From: Chionoecetes opilio
Lineage: Eukaryota > Arthropoda > Malacostraca > Decapoda > Majidae
Assembly: GCA_016584305.1 (NCBI GenBank)
Contig: JACEEZ010006466.1
Location: forward strand, 152,501 to 216,500
DNA: 64,000 nucleotides
Reading direction: 5' to 3'
In this document: piece by piece, positions 48,436 through 60,485 of the stretch
Layout of the letters: the number at the start of each line of letters is the position of its first letter
Numbering within the stretch: position 1 is the first letter of the stretch
Notes under the pieces: generated by a model
Told to the model about the DNA's origin: nothing
What the model saw: the letters and a program-made list of their open reading frames with translations, nothing else
Database searches by the model: none
Made by a program: the position numbers and the translations under genes

Positions 48436-49408
48436 GGAGGGAGAGGAGCAAGGTGTAGGTCTGTAGGAGGTATACAGACAGACAGGTGAAAGAAGGTAAA
48501 CAGAGATGGTATAATGTAAAGAAAAAGTTGAGGAATGAAAAAAAGATCGGGTGATATTGTATCCTTTTTGTCCTTTTAAATGCATCGGCTTTGTGGTGGT
48601 GGTGGTGGTGGTGGTGATGAGTGTTTACCTTGCTCTTGAAGGCGTTGTGGCGATGGTTATTTATGTTGGTAGCGCTGAGGGTGTGTGTTTTGGGGTAGTA
48701 GTGATGGTGCGCATAGTAGTGAAGAAGAGAAGGAGGGAGAGGAGTAGCAACAACAATAATAACAACAACACAACAACAAAACTGGTAAAGACGTAGTAAG
48801 GAATATGGTTAGAAAGCGGGATTATTATTATTATTATTATTATTATTAAACGGGGCAGGTCTGGTTATGGTCCAAAACTACTCACAATTAGAATCGGAAT
48901 GGCATTTCCTGTTTTCTCGCCGCTCATAAAAGTTCTAAAGAAGCGCAAAGCGAAGGAGTATTAAACGTGATAGCGTGATAGTCGCTCTGGTAACGACAAC
49001 GGGAAGGAACAGGAAGGGAGACAAAGGTAGTGTTAGTGAGATATGTGACGGCAGGTGTTTCCTTATATTTCCTCCTTAGCATCGCTCCAGAATGTTTTGT
49101 AATAATAATTAATGTTTGCTGAAGACCCGCCTTTCCTTTCCTCACTGGACATACTTACCCACTTGAACACATTCCCTACTTGACTTTGCTTACCCTTGGT
49201 CCCCTCATCCCCTTCACTCTCCCAGACCTGCATCCCTTTCTCTCCTTTCCTTGAACTCCCCGATACCCTGATACCCCGATACCCTTTTCCTCCCTCCATG
49301 ACGTGCCCCGGACATACCCTTTGAGCGCCTCGCAGCAGGGGGTTGGAGGGAGGGGAGGGGGGTCAAGCGGTGGTTTTCCTAGTGTGTGTGTGGGTGTGTG
49401 TAGGTGGG

Positions 49409-49552
<144 letters not shown>

Positions 49553-50556
49553 TGAAGGGGTTATTCTTGACCTCTTTATCGTCCATCACTCACGTACTGT
49601 ACCTGTTTACCTCTCAGTTCTCGCACAGGTGAGACGCGCAGGTAACCCGTTGTGTGTACCCATCGCCCGACAAAGCAATGTGTCAGTACCTGGGTCTTCA
49701 ATACATTCCTTTCACTCTCTTTTATTTATATTTTGACATTTTCTGACATGGAACTTGCCACATTTTATCTTATTTTCTTTTCTTTTCACTCTCCCTCATT
49801 TATATGGAACTCGCCATATTGCTTTTTATTTTTTATTTTACAAGTTTTTCTTATCTGGTGATGGCGCAACAAAACAATACACATGTCCAAGCAACCCGAA
49901 GTAATTGTAATGGACGAAAACAGGTGAAATGTTAGGAGGTGAATATGTTGAACTATTTTATTCATGTTTACCTCAGGGTTTTAAAGGAAGGAACGTCAAG
50001 CTTTTCTTTGTGCAGCATCAATTTATGTACACTTCTCTGTTTTCGGTCTTGTTTTTATAGTGCACGAAACATAAACATCAAATAAATTAGACATGCATTT
50101 GCAGGAGAGACAGGGGAGGGGGGGGGGGGGCATGTCCATCAAGTAAATCTGGGTATAGACTTGTGCGCTCCATGAACAGAGGCATCTCACTGCTGTGGAC
50201 TCGTGGAAGGCGACTCACTGTGCCTCCACGTGACGAGCCGGCTTTGTGTTTACCTTCCGGATGAGTCACCCTCCTAGCCACCTTCCCCGCGCCGCGCCCT
50301 TGGGAGTGTTCCGAACCTGGGAGGAACAGATCGACCACTGGTTTGGGCTTATCTGGAATACCACAGGAACCGAGGGAGGGAATGCGATCTCCGTTGAGGC
50401 AGGAGGAGATCAAGGCAAGATCAAGACAAGGGGAGACAGGCAGCATGCAAACCACGTTATGTGTTCTACAAATACTGGAAGGAAAGTAAATGCAGCACCG
50501 GGAAATTATTCTTCCTCTATACTTTTCCTATTTCATTCGAAGTTTGTCTTTGAATA

Positions 50557-50640
<84 letters not shown>

Positions 50641-51309
50641 CTATTCTCATTTGCACATATTATTTTTTATGAGCAATTTTCGAGCATCCATCTTGTTACA
50701 AATTGTTAAGGGGGGGAAGGCGTGGCTGTTTGGGTCCTGCCGCAGGGCCACTGTGCTGCTGCAGGCAATCCCTTCACGCTCCTCTGAACATTGCTATTTC
50801 ACACCAGACAGTGAAGGATGGATAGCAAACTGAAGGGAAGGAAACTGTTACTTTGAAGAATATATCGAGGGCTGTGACACCTTGGGAACGATGCAATACG
50901 TCATGCAATCACTCTGGCTGTGTGTTTTGCTGTTACTTGACTCTTTTTCTTTTTCTTTTTTCTTGGGATAATTTCAAAGTCTTCTAGAGGGAGCAAAATC
51001 TACTTATAAATGATTACTTTTTGGCATGTTATTTGATATGAAATATGATATGAACTGCGGTACAGTGTTTGAGGAGAACAGAATCCCACGTACCCAAACC
51101 TTCCTTTTAGTAGATGTGAATCAGATATTAGTTGTCTATTGAGGGACGTATCCGGTGTCAATCTGAATGCAGACCCTCACCATTGATGTGTCTTCAACTT
51201 GCCTGATGTGTCCTTAAGTGTCTTGATGTCCTGGGTTCTGTCTTCCTACCAGCAGCACTATCCGTACACCTTATCCATGGAGTGCTTTATTTTATTTTAT
51301 TTTGTTATT

Positions 51310-51365
51310 ACTATTTTTTTTCACGTTTGAGCGTATAGCGCCTGTCAGCTATTATCTTCCTTCCT
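51310..51365 (-). repeat. SINE-B tail fragment
   Basis: A T run followed by GAGCGTATAGCGCCTGTCAG and ATTATCTTCCTTCCT matches the tail fragment at 21272-21345 and the tail of the 23.73-kb SINE (inverted). Confidence 0.55.
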
Positions 51366-51941
51366 TAGGCTTCTTATCTTCTATCTTCTTATATCGCTTG
51401 GTCGTGCCTGATCGCTAATACAGTACCTGTGCCTATGTAGGGTTCCGCGTCTCAGGTACGTACATACCATATCAACATATCATATTAACACTCGAAGCAG
51501 TTATTGGTGTCATCCAGTATACTTGTCTTAAAATCAGAAGAGTTCCAAGGGGTTGAGAATAGGCTGCATTCATGATCAGTGTTATTCGTAATAGCTTCGC
51601 AGTTTCTTGTTTTTTTGTATTTGTGTGTAAGCTCTTGTGGTTTCTTTTTTCTTCTTATATTTGTGTGTAAGCTCTTGTGGTTTCTTTTTTTTTCTTATTA
51701 TATTTGTGTGTAAGCTCTTGTGGTGTCCTTTGAGGCATGATGTGTGTGAGGCGGCCGTTGTAGGTGCATGTGATATGTGACCTATCCATTGGAACAGGTC
51801 TGTGCGGGGTAAGTTGCAGGCCTGGAAGTGACTCAAGACGAGGTCCTCACGTGGGGAGTGTCAACCCGTTTGGTGAATGAGAGGGGCCTTCGAGGGTGCT
51901 ATCTTCCTCATGACGTTTTGTATATAAGTGTTGTTGTTGTG

Positions 51942-52040
51942 CTGGTGGTGGTGGTGATGGGGGAGGTGGTGGTGGTGGTGGTGGTGGTGGTGGTGGTGGT
52001 GGTGGTGGTGGTGGTGGTGGTGATGGTGGTGGTGATGGTG
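51942..52040 (+). repeat. (GGT)n microsatellite
   Basis: About 30 GGT units with GAT variants directly abut the 3' end of the LINE. Confidence 0.9.
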
Positions 52041-52044
52041 AGAG

Positions 52045-52271
52045 AGATCAGATCAAAACGTTTATTGTGAATAATGTACACACTATACATAATACATATA
52101 TAATTAAGGGTACAAAATAGACAAAAGGCGCACCCCCCATGCAGGTTGCATGGGAAGGATTGCCATGATTAATGAAGTTAGATAGTAAATTTGTTAATTA
52201 CATTTAGATATGCATATACAAAAGACTGTTATGTTACATATATATATTAATTTATTTATTTATTAAGTCCT
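52045..52271 (-). other. LINE 3' untranslated region
   Basis: AT-rich sequence of about 220 bp with AATAAA (minus strand) at 52061-52066 near the presumed end. A GATCTGATCT word precedes the GGT array. Confidence 0.55.
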
Positions 52272-53174
52272 TTATGAGGCATTGGCAAAGTTTGGCTGAC
52301 TGTTTTTGACTTGGATAAGGTTACATGGTTGTAGATAATAGTGCAGCAGCCCAGCATAGGAGGTATTGGCACAGCTGTCTCTAAAAAAGATCATTTTTTG
52401 ACATTCCATTACATAATGGCGGAGTGTGTGCTTCTCTTCTGTTTTACACAGGTTACATTTTTTCATATTGATGTCACTGCCAGCTACCTCCCACATGTAC
52501 TTATACCCTAGCCTTAGCCTACTATAACACACCTGCTGGCGCCTAGTAATTAGTCTATTTTGTATGTAGTGGGGTTGACACCCTTTTGTTAGGTCCATAT
52601 ATGTAGTGAGAGAAACAGACTGACCGAGCATGCTGTCAATATGTCTCTTATTGTACGTTTCCATTTTCGCACACATTTCTGTTTTTAGACGGCCAAGGGA
52701 CAGAGGGAGCGGAAACCCAACACCATCCTTAGACGTAGCACTGTTGGCGAGTTCATCTGCACGCTCGTTACCCGCTATCCCACAGTGTGATGGGGACCAT
52801 ATAAAGTTCACAGCTCTGTCCTGACACGTTATCTTATACACAAGTTTAATAATTCTGTTCACGAGGACGGTGTGAAGAAGGTTCCTGGATGTTATCGACT
52901 GTAGGGCAGTCGTGCTGTCAGAGGCAATGATGACGTCTCCGGCCTCTCGCTTGACTGCTGCCAGAGCCGCTGCTATCCCGAGAAGCTCCGTTTGGGTCGA
53001 GGAGCAGCCATCAGACGTTCGGATGCTTAGCGCCCGGTGTTCACCCCGGCTTTCTCCCTTGTAGTACACGACCCCGGCCCCCGCACGCCCGTCCTCATGC
53101 AGCGACCCGTCGGTGTACAGGATATTGGGACACTCAGGGAGGGCATTCAATCTACTAAGGAAGTCCTGCCTCAT
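52272..53174 (-). pseudogene. LINE RNase H and C-terminal zinc motif
   Basis: RNase H carboxylates are all present: YTDGS (Asp22), TELLGI (Glu63), ASDST (Asp86) and GNERAD (Asp140), with SPSHCGI before the last. About 100 residues later a C-x2-C-x9-H-x4-C motif (Cys240, Cys243, His253, Cys258) forms the terminal zinc knuckle-like domain. The 301-codon frame is intact here, unlike the RT part, and ends at 52272. RNase H removes the RNA strand during target-primed reverse transcription. Confidence 0.9.
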
Positions 53175-53695
53175 CAGCTCACATGGTACATTACACTTCT
53201 TAACCTTACATTACACTTCTTAACCTTGATGGTAGAATAGGACACATTAAAAACTGGCAGTTCCCAGGGGGGGAGATTAACTGGTTTGTGCTCCCTATCA
53301 TCCATGTATTTATCAAAATTAAATGAACTGAGCAATTTCCTGACTGATGAGAGCCAAACATTACACTTTTCTTTCCACTTAGGATTGAAAAAAGCCTCAT
53401 ATAACTGACCATCATCATTAGTATTTAGTGATCTCATAATTTGGAGGGCTGCCATTTGCTGTACTCTATGTGTGAGAGGTGGTAATCCTATCTCGTGTCT
53501 TGCACTATCCTGCTGTGTTGACCTTGGGCACCCTAAAATTATCCTAATTGCTGTATTTTGAATGACTTCAAGTGCTTTAGATTTTCCTTTGTTAAGACGT
53601 GTTAGGGTGCTAGAGTTGTAGTCTATGACTATTCTGATTAAGGAAACATAGCCTCTTAAGGACGGGGACAGACGACCCCACGTCTCCCCATGCAA
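53174..53695 (-). pseudogene. LINE region between RT and RNase H
   Basis: It begins in the shifted frame and carries LRGYVSLIRIVIDYNS and KALEVIQNTAIRIILG, the usual RT-thumb-side segment of LINEs with RNase H. At 53188-53227 a perfect 20-bp tandem duplication shifts the frame and brings the TGA at 53174-53176. Skipping one copy puts the frame in register with the RNase H frame. Confidence 0.85.
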
Positions 53696-54896
53696 CCTTC
53701 CTTAGCAACGCTAGTCGAGGCTGACAGATGTGCTTCAGTCTGGTGACTTCGTTGTGTCTTGTGTTGCAATGCCCAACAAGTACACCCATATACTTGTAGG
53801 TGGAGCCTTCTAGAATTTTCCCTTGTATTTTTGAGGAAGCTTTATCCCGATGCCGTTTATACAGCACCTTGCTTTTCTCTGGTGATATGATGAGGCCGAT
53901 GGAGTTGCACAATCTCCCCAATGTTCGCAACGCGTTTTTTATGTGTGTTTGTGAGTCAGCTTGTAGCACTATGTCATCAGCATAAACAGTAATAACAACC
54001 CCATCAAATTTGAAAGAAGCAATGATATTCATAAGTGCGTTGAAGAGCATTGGCGAGGGAACACCCCCCTGTGGTGTTCCTAATTCCATGTGTTCCCACT
54101 TGGAGTAAGCCCCCTCAAAGTAGACTCGACTGTGTCTGTCTGTTAGATAGTCTTGTACTATTCTGATGATGGTCCCCAAGGTCATATTAGATAGTTGGGA
54201 TAAGATGACACTGGGGTTAGCTCTATCAAAGGCTCCCTTCAAAACAATAAAAACATTAAATCGTTTCCTTATGCCAGTAAGGACTCTATGAATGCAATTT
54301 TGTGTGCTCCTGCCAGGAATGAATCCATACAAATTACTGGAGAGCTGGGGTTTGATACTATATAGTAGACGATTAAGGACTATTCTTTCAAAGCATTTGC
54401 ACAGACAAGAGGTGAGAGATATTGGTCTGAAGGACCCTGGGTTTCCTGGTTTGGGAATAGGGACAATAATAGTTTTTTTCCAGGGTGTTGGTAGGCGTCC
54501 CCCGCTCCATATCATGTTGTAGAGTCGCAGAACAGGATTGCCATCAATCGTCGTAAGGAAGCGAATACCATCGTAGGTGACACCATCCATGCCGGGTGCA
54601 CTAGAGCTTGCCTTTTCCAGGCTCCTGACGAGCTCCTCTTCGGTGATGGGCATGTTATCGGAGACATTAGGGTCGAGTAAAGCTGCTTCAATCTTCCCAA
54701 TACGATTCCTGGCGTTGGTGGCAAGAGCACTTCGCAACTGCAGGGGCAGACAGTCATAGCTGGAGGCGTCCGCCCACTCCTGCATGAGTTCGTTGCTCTT
54801 CTTTGATGGGTCAGGGTGGAGGGACGATGCTGCTTTCTTCCCTTGTACGATTTTTATCTTCCTTGACACTTCAGCAAGTGGTGTTCTGTGATCCAT
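53610..54896 (-). pseudogene. LINE reverse transcriptase
   Basis: Residues from the first ATG: SSAPGMDGVTYDG (about 92-104), PIPKPGNPGSFRPISL, GFIPGRSTQNCI, FIVLKGAFD (motif A), GTPQGGVPSP (motif B), YADD at 305-308 (motif C, nt 53973-53984) and YKYMGV. Motif A normally has Asp where residue 218 is Val (codon 54243-54245), so one of three catalytic carboxylates is lost. After RKVAWGDVG the frame shifts at about 53650-53690 and the last residues here are out of frame. Confidence 0.9.
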
Positions 54897-54920
54897 GGAT
54901 TGTAGAAAGGACGTCCAGTA

Positions 54921-55364
54921 TTAATCTCTTGCTTTCTTTTTGACATCTTGCACTTGATGCCCCATCCGCTTGAGTATCGTCAGGTTATTATGAGTGGGGT
55001 TGTTTTGCCATTGATGCTTAATTTTCTTGTATTGTCTGTCAATCCGCTGAACGGCTTCATCACTGTTATACCATCTCTTCATTTCACTCATTGTGTTCCT
55101 CTTTCCATGCCTGACTGTCATATTAATTTTACTCTCCAGTTGGTGTATTATGTCTGTATTGAACTCTTCTGTCGATGAGGCGGTGTAATGTTTATACCAA
55201 TTATTCATTTGTTCCCTAATGCGTTGCTCATGTTTCTTCGGAATACACAGTCTCTTTCTGGACATACTGTGTCTCCTTACTGTATCAGGGAGAAGGATCT
55301 CTCCATACACACCAAAGTGGTCGGATGTCAACGTGTCAACCACCTCTGATGACTCAGTTCTCAA
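54921..55364 (-). pseudogene. LINE endonuclease end and linker to the RT
   Basis: It starts with the conserved TSDHFGV (SDH catalytic motif) that completes the endonuclease. A charged linker of about 110 residues follows. A TAA at 54921-54923 interrupts the frame; beyond it the same frame continues through YWTSFLQ into the RT, so this is a nonsense mutation rather than a natural ORF end. Confidence 0.85.
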
Positions 55365-55709
55365 CTCGACTGCACTGATGACTCAGTGCAGGGTCATTGA
55401 TCAGACAGATATAATCAAGCTTGTTCCCCTGTAAATGTGTTGGCTCAGGTCCATTGAGAATATTCAGAACATCTTGGTTGTTTTCCATGAAAGAGACAAG
55501 CTTTTTCCCATTATTGTTGGAGCGCCCAGAGGCATTATCTCCCAGCTTATAATGGTAGGCATTCAGATCACCCATCAAAAGGCTAGGGTAACCATCAGCG
55601 AGTTCATATAACTGGCTGAAGTCAAGCATGTTATCCGTTACATAAACATTTATGATTTTAATAAGGATTTTCCCATTTGTATCATATATTGATTGCTTGT
55701 GCTTGACTG
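55354..55709 (-). pseudogene. LINE AP-endonuclease fragment
   Basis: It contains IKIINVY, a GDLNAY metal/DNA-binding motif and GNKLDYI, all typical of the AP-type endonuclease of LINEs. The domain normally has about 230 residues; only the second half is present, because the frame meets a (GA)n array on the right. The frame ends at TAA 55354-55356 close to a duplicated TGATGACTCAGT word (about 55346 and 55375), and the domain continues one frame over. Confidence 0.85.
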
Positions 55710-56721
55710 TTGAGAGAGAGAGAGAGAGGAGAGAGCGAGAGAGAGAAATGGGGCTTGCATTATTACAATATAGACAAATGAATGAGGAAAGAGCTTACAT
55801 TATTCTAATATATAGACAAATGGGGAAGGTAGGAGGTAAGCTTTGGGCGGGTTTGAAGAGTAACAGGACACTGGACAATCCTGCCTGGCGCGGTTAAGGA
55901 GCCGAAGGAAAGAGAGTGAGAGGGTGAGAGGGTAACAAAGGTGATTTTTTTGTATACTTTTTGTTTTTACTTTGATGGTAGCATAGGTGAGTCAGTCATA
56001 GGTAAAGGTAGTAAAGGTAAATAACAGTATAGTGAGACAACCTTATATCTTACACCGGCAGCTCCTTAGCGTTCTTCCTCCGATTAGTACTGGATTATCA
56101 AAGCATTAGATAGGGCGTGGAACACTAAGGTAGCGGAGAGGAAATAGCTGAGGGTGTGGAGGAGGGAGGATAAAGAGTATGGAAGGGGGAGGAGAGAGAG
56201 AAAGGTGGTAAGAAGACGTGGTGACAGGTTGAAAAAGGGGTTTAGTCGTGGGAAGAAATAGTGGGGTGAGCTGTGGTTTCGGGTGGTGGTGGTGGTTACC
56301 TTGATAGTGGTGGTGGTAGTTATTGCCTTGATAATAGTGGTGGTGATAGTGGTAGTGGTTGTGATAGTGGTAGTGGTTGTGTTATGGGTGACAGTCTTAG
56401 GCTATTAAAGAGAGAAAGAAAGAAGGAGAGCACTTAAAAAAACAGGTTTGAAAGGAAGGACGAGAGAAAGGAAGGGAGGGGTAAAGGAAAGGAAGGAAGG
56501 AAGGGAGGAAGGGGTAAAGGAAAGGAAGGAAGGGAGGAAGGGGTAAAGGAAGGGAAGGAAGGGTGGAAGATGTAAAGGAAGGGAAGTAAAAGGGGTGCAG
56601 TGATGTTATTTCGAGGATCAGAAAGGGGAAGAGAGAAGTGCGTCTGCCATAAATGTCTTCATAGCTCTTATAGGTGCAAATTATCTCCTTGGAAATTGCT
56701 CACAAACACAGAAACACAAAC

Positions 56722-56823
<102 letters not shown>

Positions 56824-57240
56824 ACAATAATACTCCCCATTAGCATACATTTTTTTGCACTACAATAAGATTACAGTATCAAGTCCAGTGGGTTACAGAC
56901 TCGTTTACTCGTTTGGTGTGTGGCGCGACTCACGGTTTCTTGGGGCGTCACGAACTGTGGTGGTGGTGGTGGGGAGGAAGGAAGGAGAGGAAGGGAAGTA
57001 AGAGGAATAGTGAAGTTGGGGAGGTGGGGGGGAAGTAAGATGAATAGTGGAGGGGAAGTAAGAGAATAGTGGGGGGAAGTAAGAGGAATTGTGGGGTGCC
57101 TGTTTAGGGTGTCATAAGAACGTGTTTTATGTATAGAACAGTACTTCACCAAACCGGTTGTGTATGTTCTCTTGTTTTGTTTTGTTCTGACGTACTTTGC
57201 TTAACCGTCTTTGTTGTTCACCACTTCTTGTTGCTCTCTC

Positions 57241-57276
<36 letters not shown>

Positions 57277-57431
57277 CTCATTCTCTCAAGTATTATCATT
57301 TAGTTGTTGTTTTTCGAATATGTTTAAGATTTCGATCATCCCCTTGCAGTATACACAATTTATCAGTGTGTATATTTTTGCCTATATATAACAGAATAAA
57401 ATGATAAACTTATTACACTTTTTCCCTACAC

Positions 57432-57623
57432 ATGACATCCTCCCGAAGATCTCCACCCCTGGAAGACATATATAGGATCCTGAGAGCCAAACGGAGGCTG
57501 CGGGAACGTCCTTCAGAGCCCGTGCGGGATGTTGTTGATGTCCCTTGTATAACTCCTGCAGGCGACCACATCTCTTGGGTATTCACGCAGAAGGAGGAAG
57601 ACCTGAGGGGGGGAAGAGGGTGA
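57432..57623 (+). CDS. Short unrecognised frame, possible exon
   Basis: A 63-codon frame starting with ATG encodes a charged, non-repetitive peptide (LEDIYRILRAKRRLRERPSE, then ITPAGDHISWVFTQKEE). It differs from its neighbours in having ordinary amino-acid composition and higher GC. A pyrimidine run (TTTTTCCCTACACATG) precedes the ATG. It could be an isolated exon, a fragment of a mobile element or chance. No domain is recognised. Confidence 0.25.
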   Translation: MTSSRRSPPLEDIYRILRAKRRLRERPSEPVRDVVDVPCITPAGDHISWVFTQKEEDLRGGRG

Positions 57624-58059
57624 TAAGAAGAGTAGGGAAGTTTGTAGTAAGAAGTAGTAATAGAAGAAGAAAGAAGTAGTAGTGAGAAGATAATATAAGT
57701 AAGGTGTAATATAGTCAGTTAATAAGTAATATAGTAATTATAGTTAGGTGATAAGAAGAGTAGGGAAGGTTGTTGTAAGAAAAAGTAGAACCTAATAGAA
57801 GAGTAGCCAAGATTGTAGTAAGAAGAAGTAGTAATAGAAGAAGAAAGAAGTAGTAGTAAGAAGATTATGTAGTAAGGTGGAGTAGTGTGAAAGACTGAAG
57901 GTTGATACTGATAGAGAGGAAGCGATATAGAGATGGGTGGAGATGAGAAGCAGAAAATTAGGAGTAGGCCGGAAGGTGACAAGGATATGCGGCGTGAGGG
58001 TTGTTGGGAAGGACTGAGGGAGGCTGAGGGGTTATTAGTGATTGTGGGAATATTTTAAG

Positions 58060-58280
58060 GGAGGAGGTGGAGGAGGAGAGGGGAAGAAGGTGGTGTCGTG
58101 GAGGAGGAGGAGGAAGAGGTGTCGTGGAGGAGGAGGAGGAGGAGAGGTGTCGTGGAGGAGAAGGAGGAGGTGGTGGTGTGGAGGAGAAGGAGGAGGTGGT
58201 GGTGTGGAGGAGAAGGAGGAGTTGTGGTTGTGGAGGGGAAGAAGGAGGTGGTGTCGTGGAGGGGAAGAAGGAGGTGTCGT
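58060..58280 (+). repeat. (GGA)n-rich degenerate repeat
   Basis: Units of about 30-40 bp built on GGTGTCGTGGAGGAGGAGG recur about six times. Confidence 0.8.
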
Positions 58281-58990
58281 TCAAGCCAGGGAATTGAGGT
58301 GTTTTAAATATGTTTCCTTGTCGTCTCCTGTTTCTGTATTATGCAACGGCTCCGAGGAAATATTTTTATCCTCATCATCATCATCATCATTTTATCCTTA
58401 TTCTATACGCGGTCTGTACTTATTTTTACTTGTTCGTGGTGAGGCAGGTGTGTGTGTATGTATGTGTGTGTGGCTTACAAAACACCGGATCTATTTACCT
58501 TACTATACATGGAGAATAAAAGAAGAAAGACGCTCTATTTACTCTACTATACATGGAGGATAAAAGCAAGGAAGCGTCCACTTGGCTATATAGGAAGGAT
58601 GTTAAAACCTTCCTCCTCTGTATATTTCCTTTTCTTTTAACCTCTTCCTAGTTCTTCTTTCCCCCCAACTGTCTATCCCCTCTAATGAATTCCTCTGTAT
58701 TTCCCCTCGCCGTGTCTTGGCAATGATGTAGTGCAGCTGCTGTGTGTAGATTAATAGCCCAAGGAACACAAACAATGCGTCGCTTGGCTTCAGGTTACCA
58801 CAGGCAGACGAGGAGGGATTAATTACGTTATAGTTAGGATCGCATTGCAGTCTGTTAGTGATGATAATAGCGTTAGTTCTCTCCTGTAGGTCACGGGGTT
58901 ACAATATATACTGTTCCTCCTCAGTGTTCAGTGTTTTGGGTAAGGTCACGTAAATCGGCTATAAGTATAAGGTCTACTACTACTACTATA
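58281..58990. other. Gene-free stretch
   Basis: A 45-bp direct repeat (CTATTTAC(C/T)(T/C)TACTATACATGGAG) lies at about 58490-58565. No gene was recognised. Confidence 0.5.
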
Positions 58991-59383
58991 GTCAATTTTT
59001 TTTACAAGGCGGAAATTCCATTCTATCTTTAGGTCTCATGCTTAAAATTATGCCTATATTTACCTGATAATATGGTTAACTGATAAAATACAACTGATAT
59101 TTAGAAGAACCGTAGTATTCCCTTCTCCTGGTCAGGGTGGCAAGGTTGGTAGAGACGTGAGTTCGCAATGTGCAGCGTCCCTGTGCATTCGGTCAGCGGT
59201 TCGAGTCCGCCTAGTTCATGCTGACGTGGCGGCGCTTTGTATAGTCAATAACCTTGTAGTTGGTACTTGCAAAGTGTCTAGATAGGATGAAAATCTTATC
59301 TTATCTTATCCCTTCTCCTGGCATCAAATATCAGTCACTAAACAGCAAAGGGTCAGGATTTTTCGCCTCGTAATAAAAATAAT
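58991..59383 (+). repeat. Dispersed repeat E, copy split by a SINE
   Basis: The left part (58991-59131) and right part (59309-59383) match 34318-34521 continuously once the SINE between them is set aside. Confidence 0.85.
59132..59308 (+). mobile_element. tRNA-derived SINE (family A), copy 1, with target-site duplication
   Basis: The head has an A-box-like GGTGGCAAGGTTGGTAGAG and a B box GGTTCGAGTCC. The body includes GCTTTGTATAGTCAATAACC and TTGTAGTTGGTACTTGCAAA, and the tail is (TCTTA)n-like. The 13-bp word TCCCTTCTCCTGG flanks it on both sides (59119-59131 and 59309-59321) and is present once in the uninterrupted repeat E copy. This fits LINE-driven retroposition. Confidence 0.9.
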
Positions 59384-60470
59384 AATATATATTTACTCAG
59401 CATTCAGTGTTTAAGGCAAAGCAGCGTAAATGGGCTCAGTATAAGGGCTGTTTTGTTTACTCCCGTCTGGGGTGTAAAGGATGTATAAAGGCGTGTGTTT
59501 AGTGTTGCTTACATTTTTTTTACTCTGTTGCTTTTGTGAGTTCTCCAGGATTTGTTATGGGAGGCGGGGTCGTGAAGGCTGCCTGTGGTGACGCGTGCAA
59601 GGTTTGTCATGGCTGTGTACGTACCGTGGGAGGATGATTCAGAGTGATGGTGTATTAATGTTTAGTTACAAGAGTATAAATCAAGAGAAATGTTTGTTGT
59701 TAGGTTAGTTTTCTTTGAGTTGAGTTTGATGCATTTTAGTTACAACAAGTATAAATCAAGAATATGTTTGTTGTTGAGGTTAGTTTTCTGTGGGAGTTTG
59801 ATGGATTTTGTAATTTTTGTTTATGATGACGGAGAGTTGTTGTGATGTCTCTATGTGGTCACTGAGGACGCTACCACAGCTATTGTTACGAGAGGGAGAG
59901 AGGGAAGGGAGGGAGAGAGGGAAGGAGGAAGGGAGGGAAGGAGAGAGAAGGAGGGAAGGAAGGAGAGAGGGAGGGATGGGAGATATAGAGGAAGGGAGGG
60001 AGGGAGAGAGGGAGGAAAGGGGAGAGAGAGGAAGGGAGGGAAGTAACGGCCCTATATAGCTCCTCCTTGTCAGACTCTCAACTTATCTACTTTCATTCAA
60101 TTGTTATCCTCCTACACTATCACATATTGGAATGAGGAAGGACGAAGGAAGAATGAAGGAAGGGAGGGAAGTATAACGGCCCTAGCTCATTGTCAGACAC
60201 TCGACTTATCTCTACTTTCATTCAGTTGTTACCCTGCTACACTATCACACGTTGGTGCAGTTTCTCTCGCTTGTCATGAAATACTTAAGTGAGTTCTATC
60301 TATCTCCCTCCTCTCTATCTATCTATCTATCTCCAACCTCCTTCTACTTCTTCGACCTATCTTCCTTCCTACTCGAATTCTATCTTCCTTCCTACTCTAA
60401 TTCTATCTTCCTTCCTACTCTAATTCTATCTTCCTCTAACTTCCTCCTTCTTCTTCAACCTATCTTCCTT
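59384..60470. other. Gene-free stretch
   Basis: It contains an ~85-bp direct duplication at 59650-59815 (AAGTATAAATCAAGA and TTTGTTGTT words). GGGAGAGAGGGAAG repeats lie at 59885-60040, and a ~130-bp direct duplication at about 60025-60255 (TAACGGCCCTA and TACTTTCATTCA). There is no gene. Confidence 0.55.
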
Positions 60471-60485
60471 CCTTCCTCTAACTCT

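Larger units (their letters stand above)
52045..55709 (-). mobile_element. 5'-truncated, inactivated non-LTR retrotransposon (LINE) with RNase H
   Basis: In minus-strand order it has the C-terminal part of an AP-type endonuclease, reverse transcriptase, RNase H and a terminal CCHC-like zinc motif. This order, with RNase H, fits the I group of LINEs (I, LOA, R1 relatives); I cannot name the clade by eye. The left boundary (3' end) lies just past AATAAA (minus strand, 52061-52066) and before a GGT array. The right boundary stops in the endonuclease at a GA array (55712). ORF1 and the endonuclease N-terminus are missing. A stop codon, three frame breaks and a catalytic substitution show it cannot be autonomous. 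LINE proteins nick the target and copy their RNA into it. Confidence 0.9.

Noticed and set aside
50087..50455. Frames of 100-120 codons on both strands in a GC-richer patch
   Set aside because: No domain, no codon-position signal that I can see, and the minus-strand frame ends in a homopolymer (G run) at about 50117.
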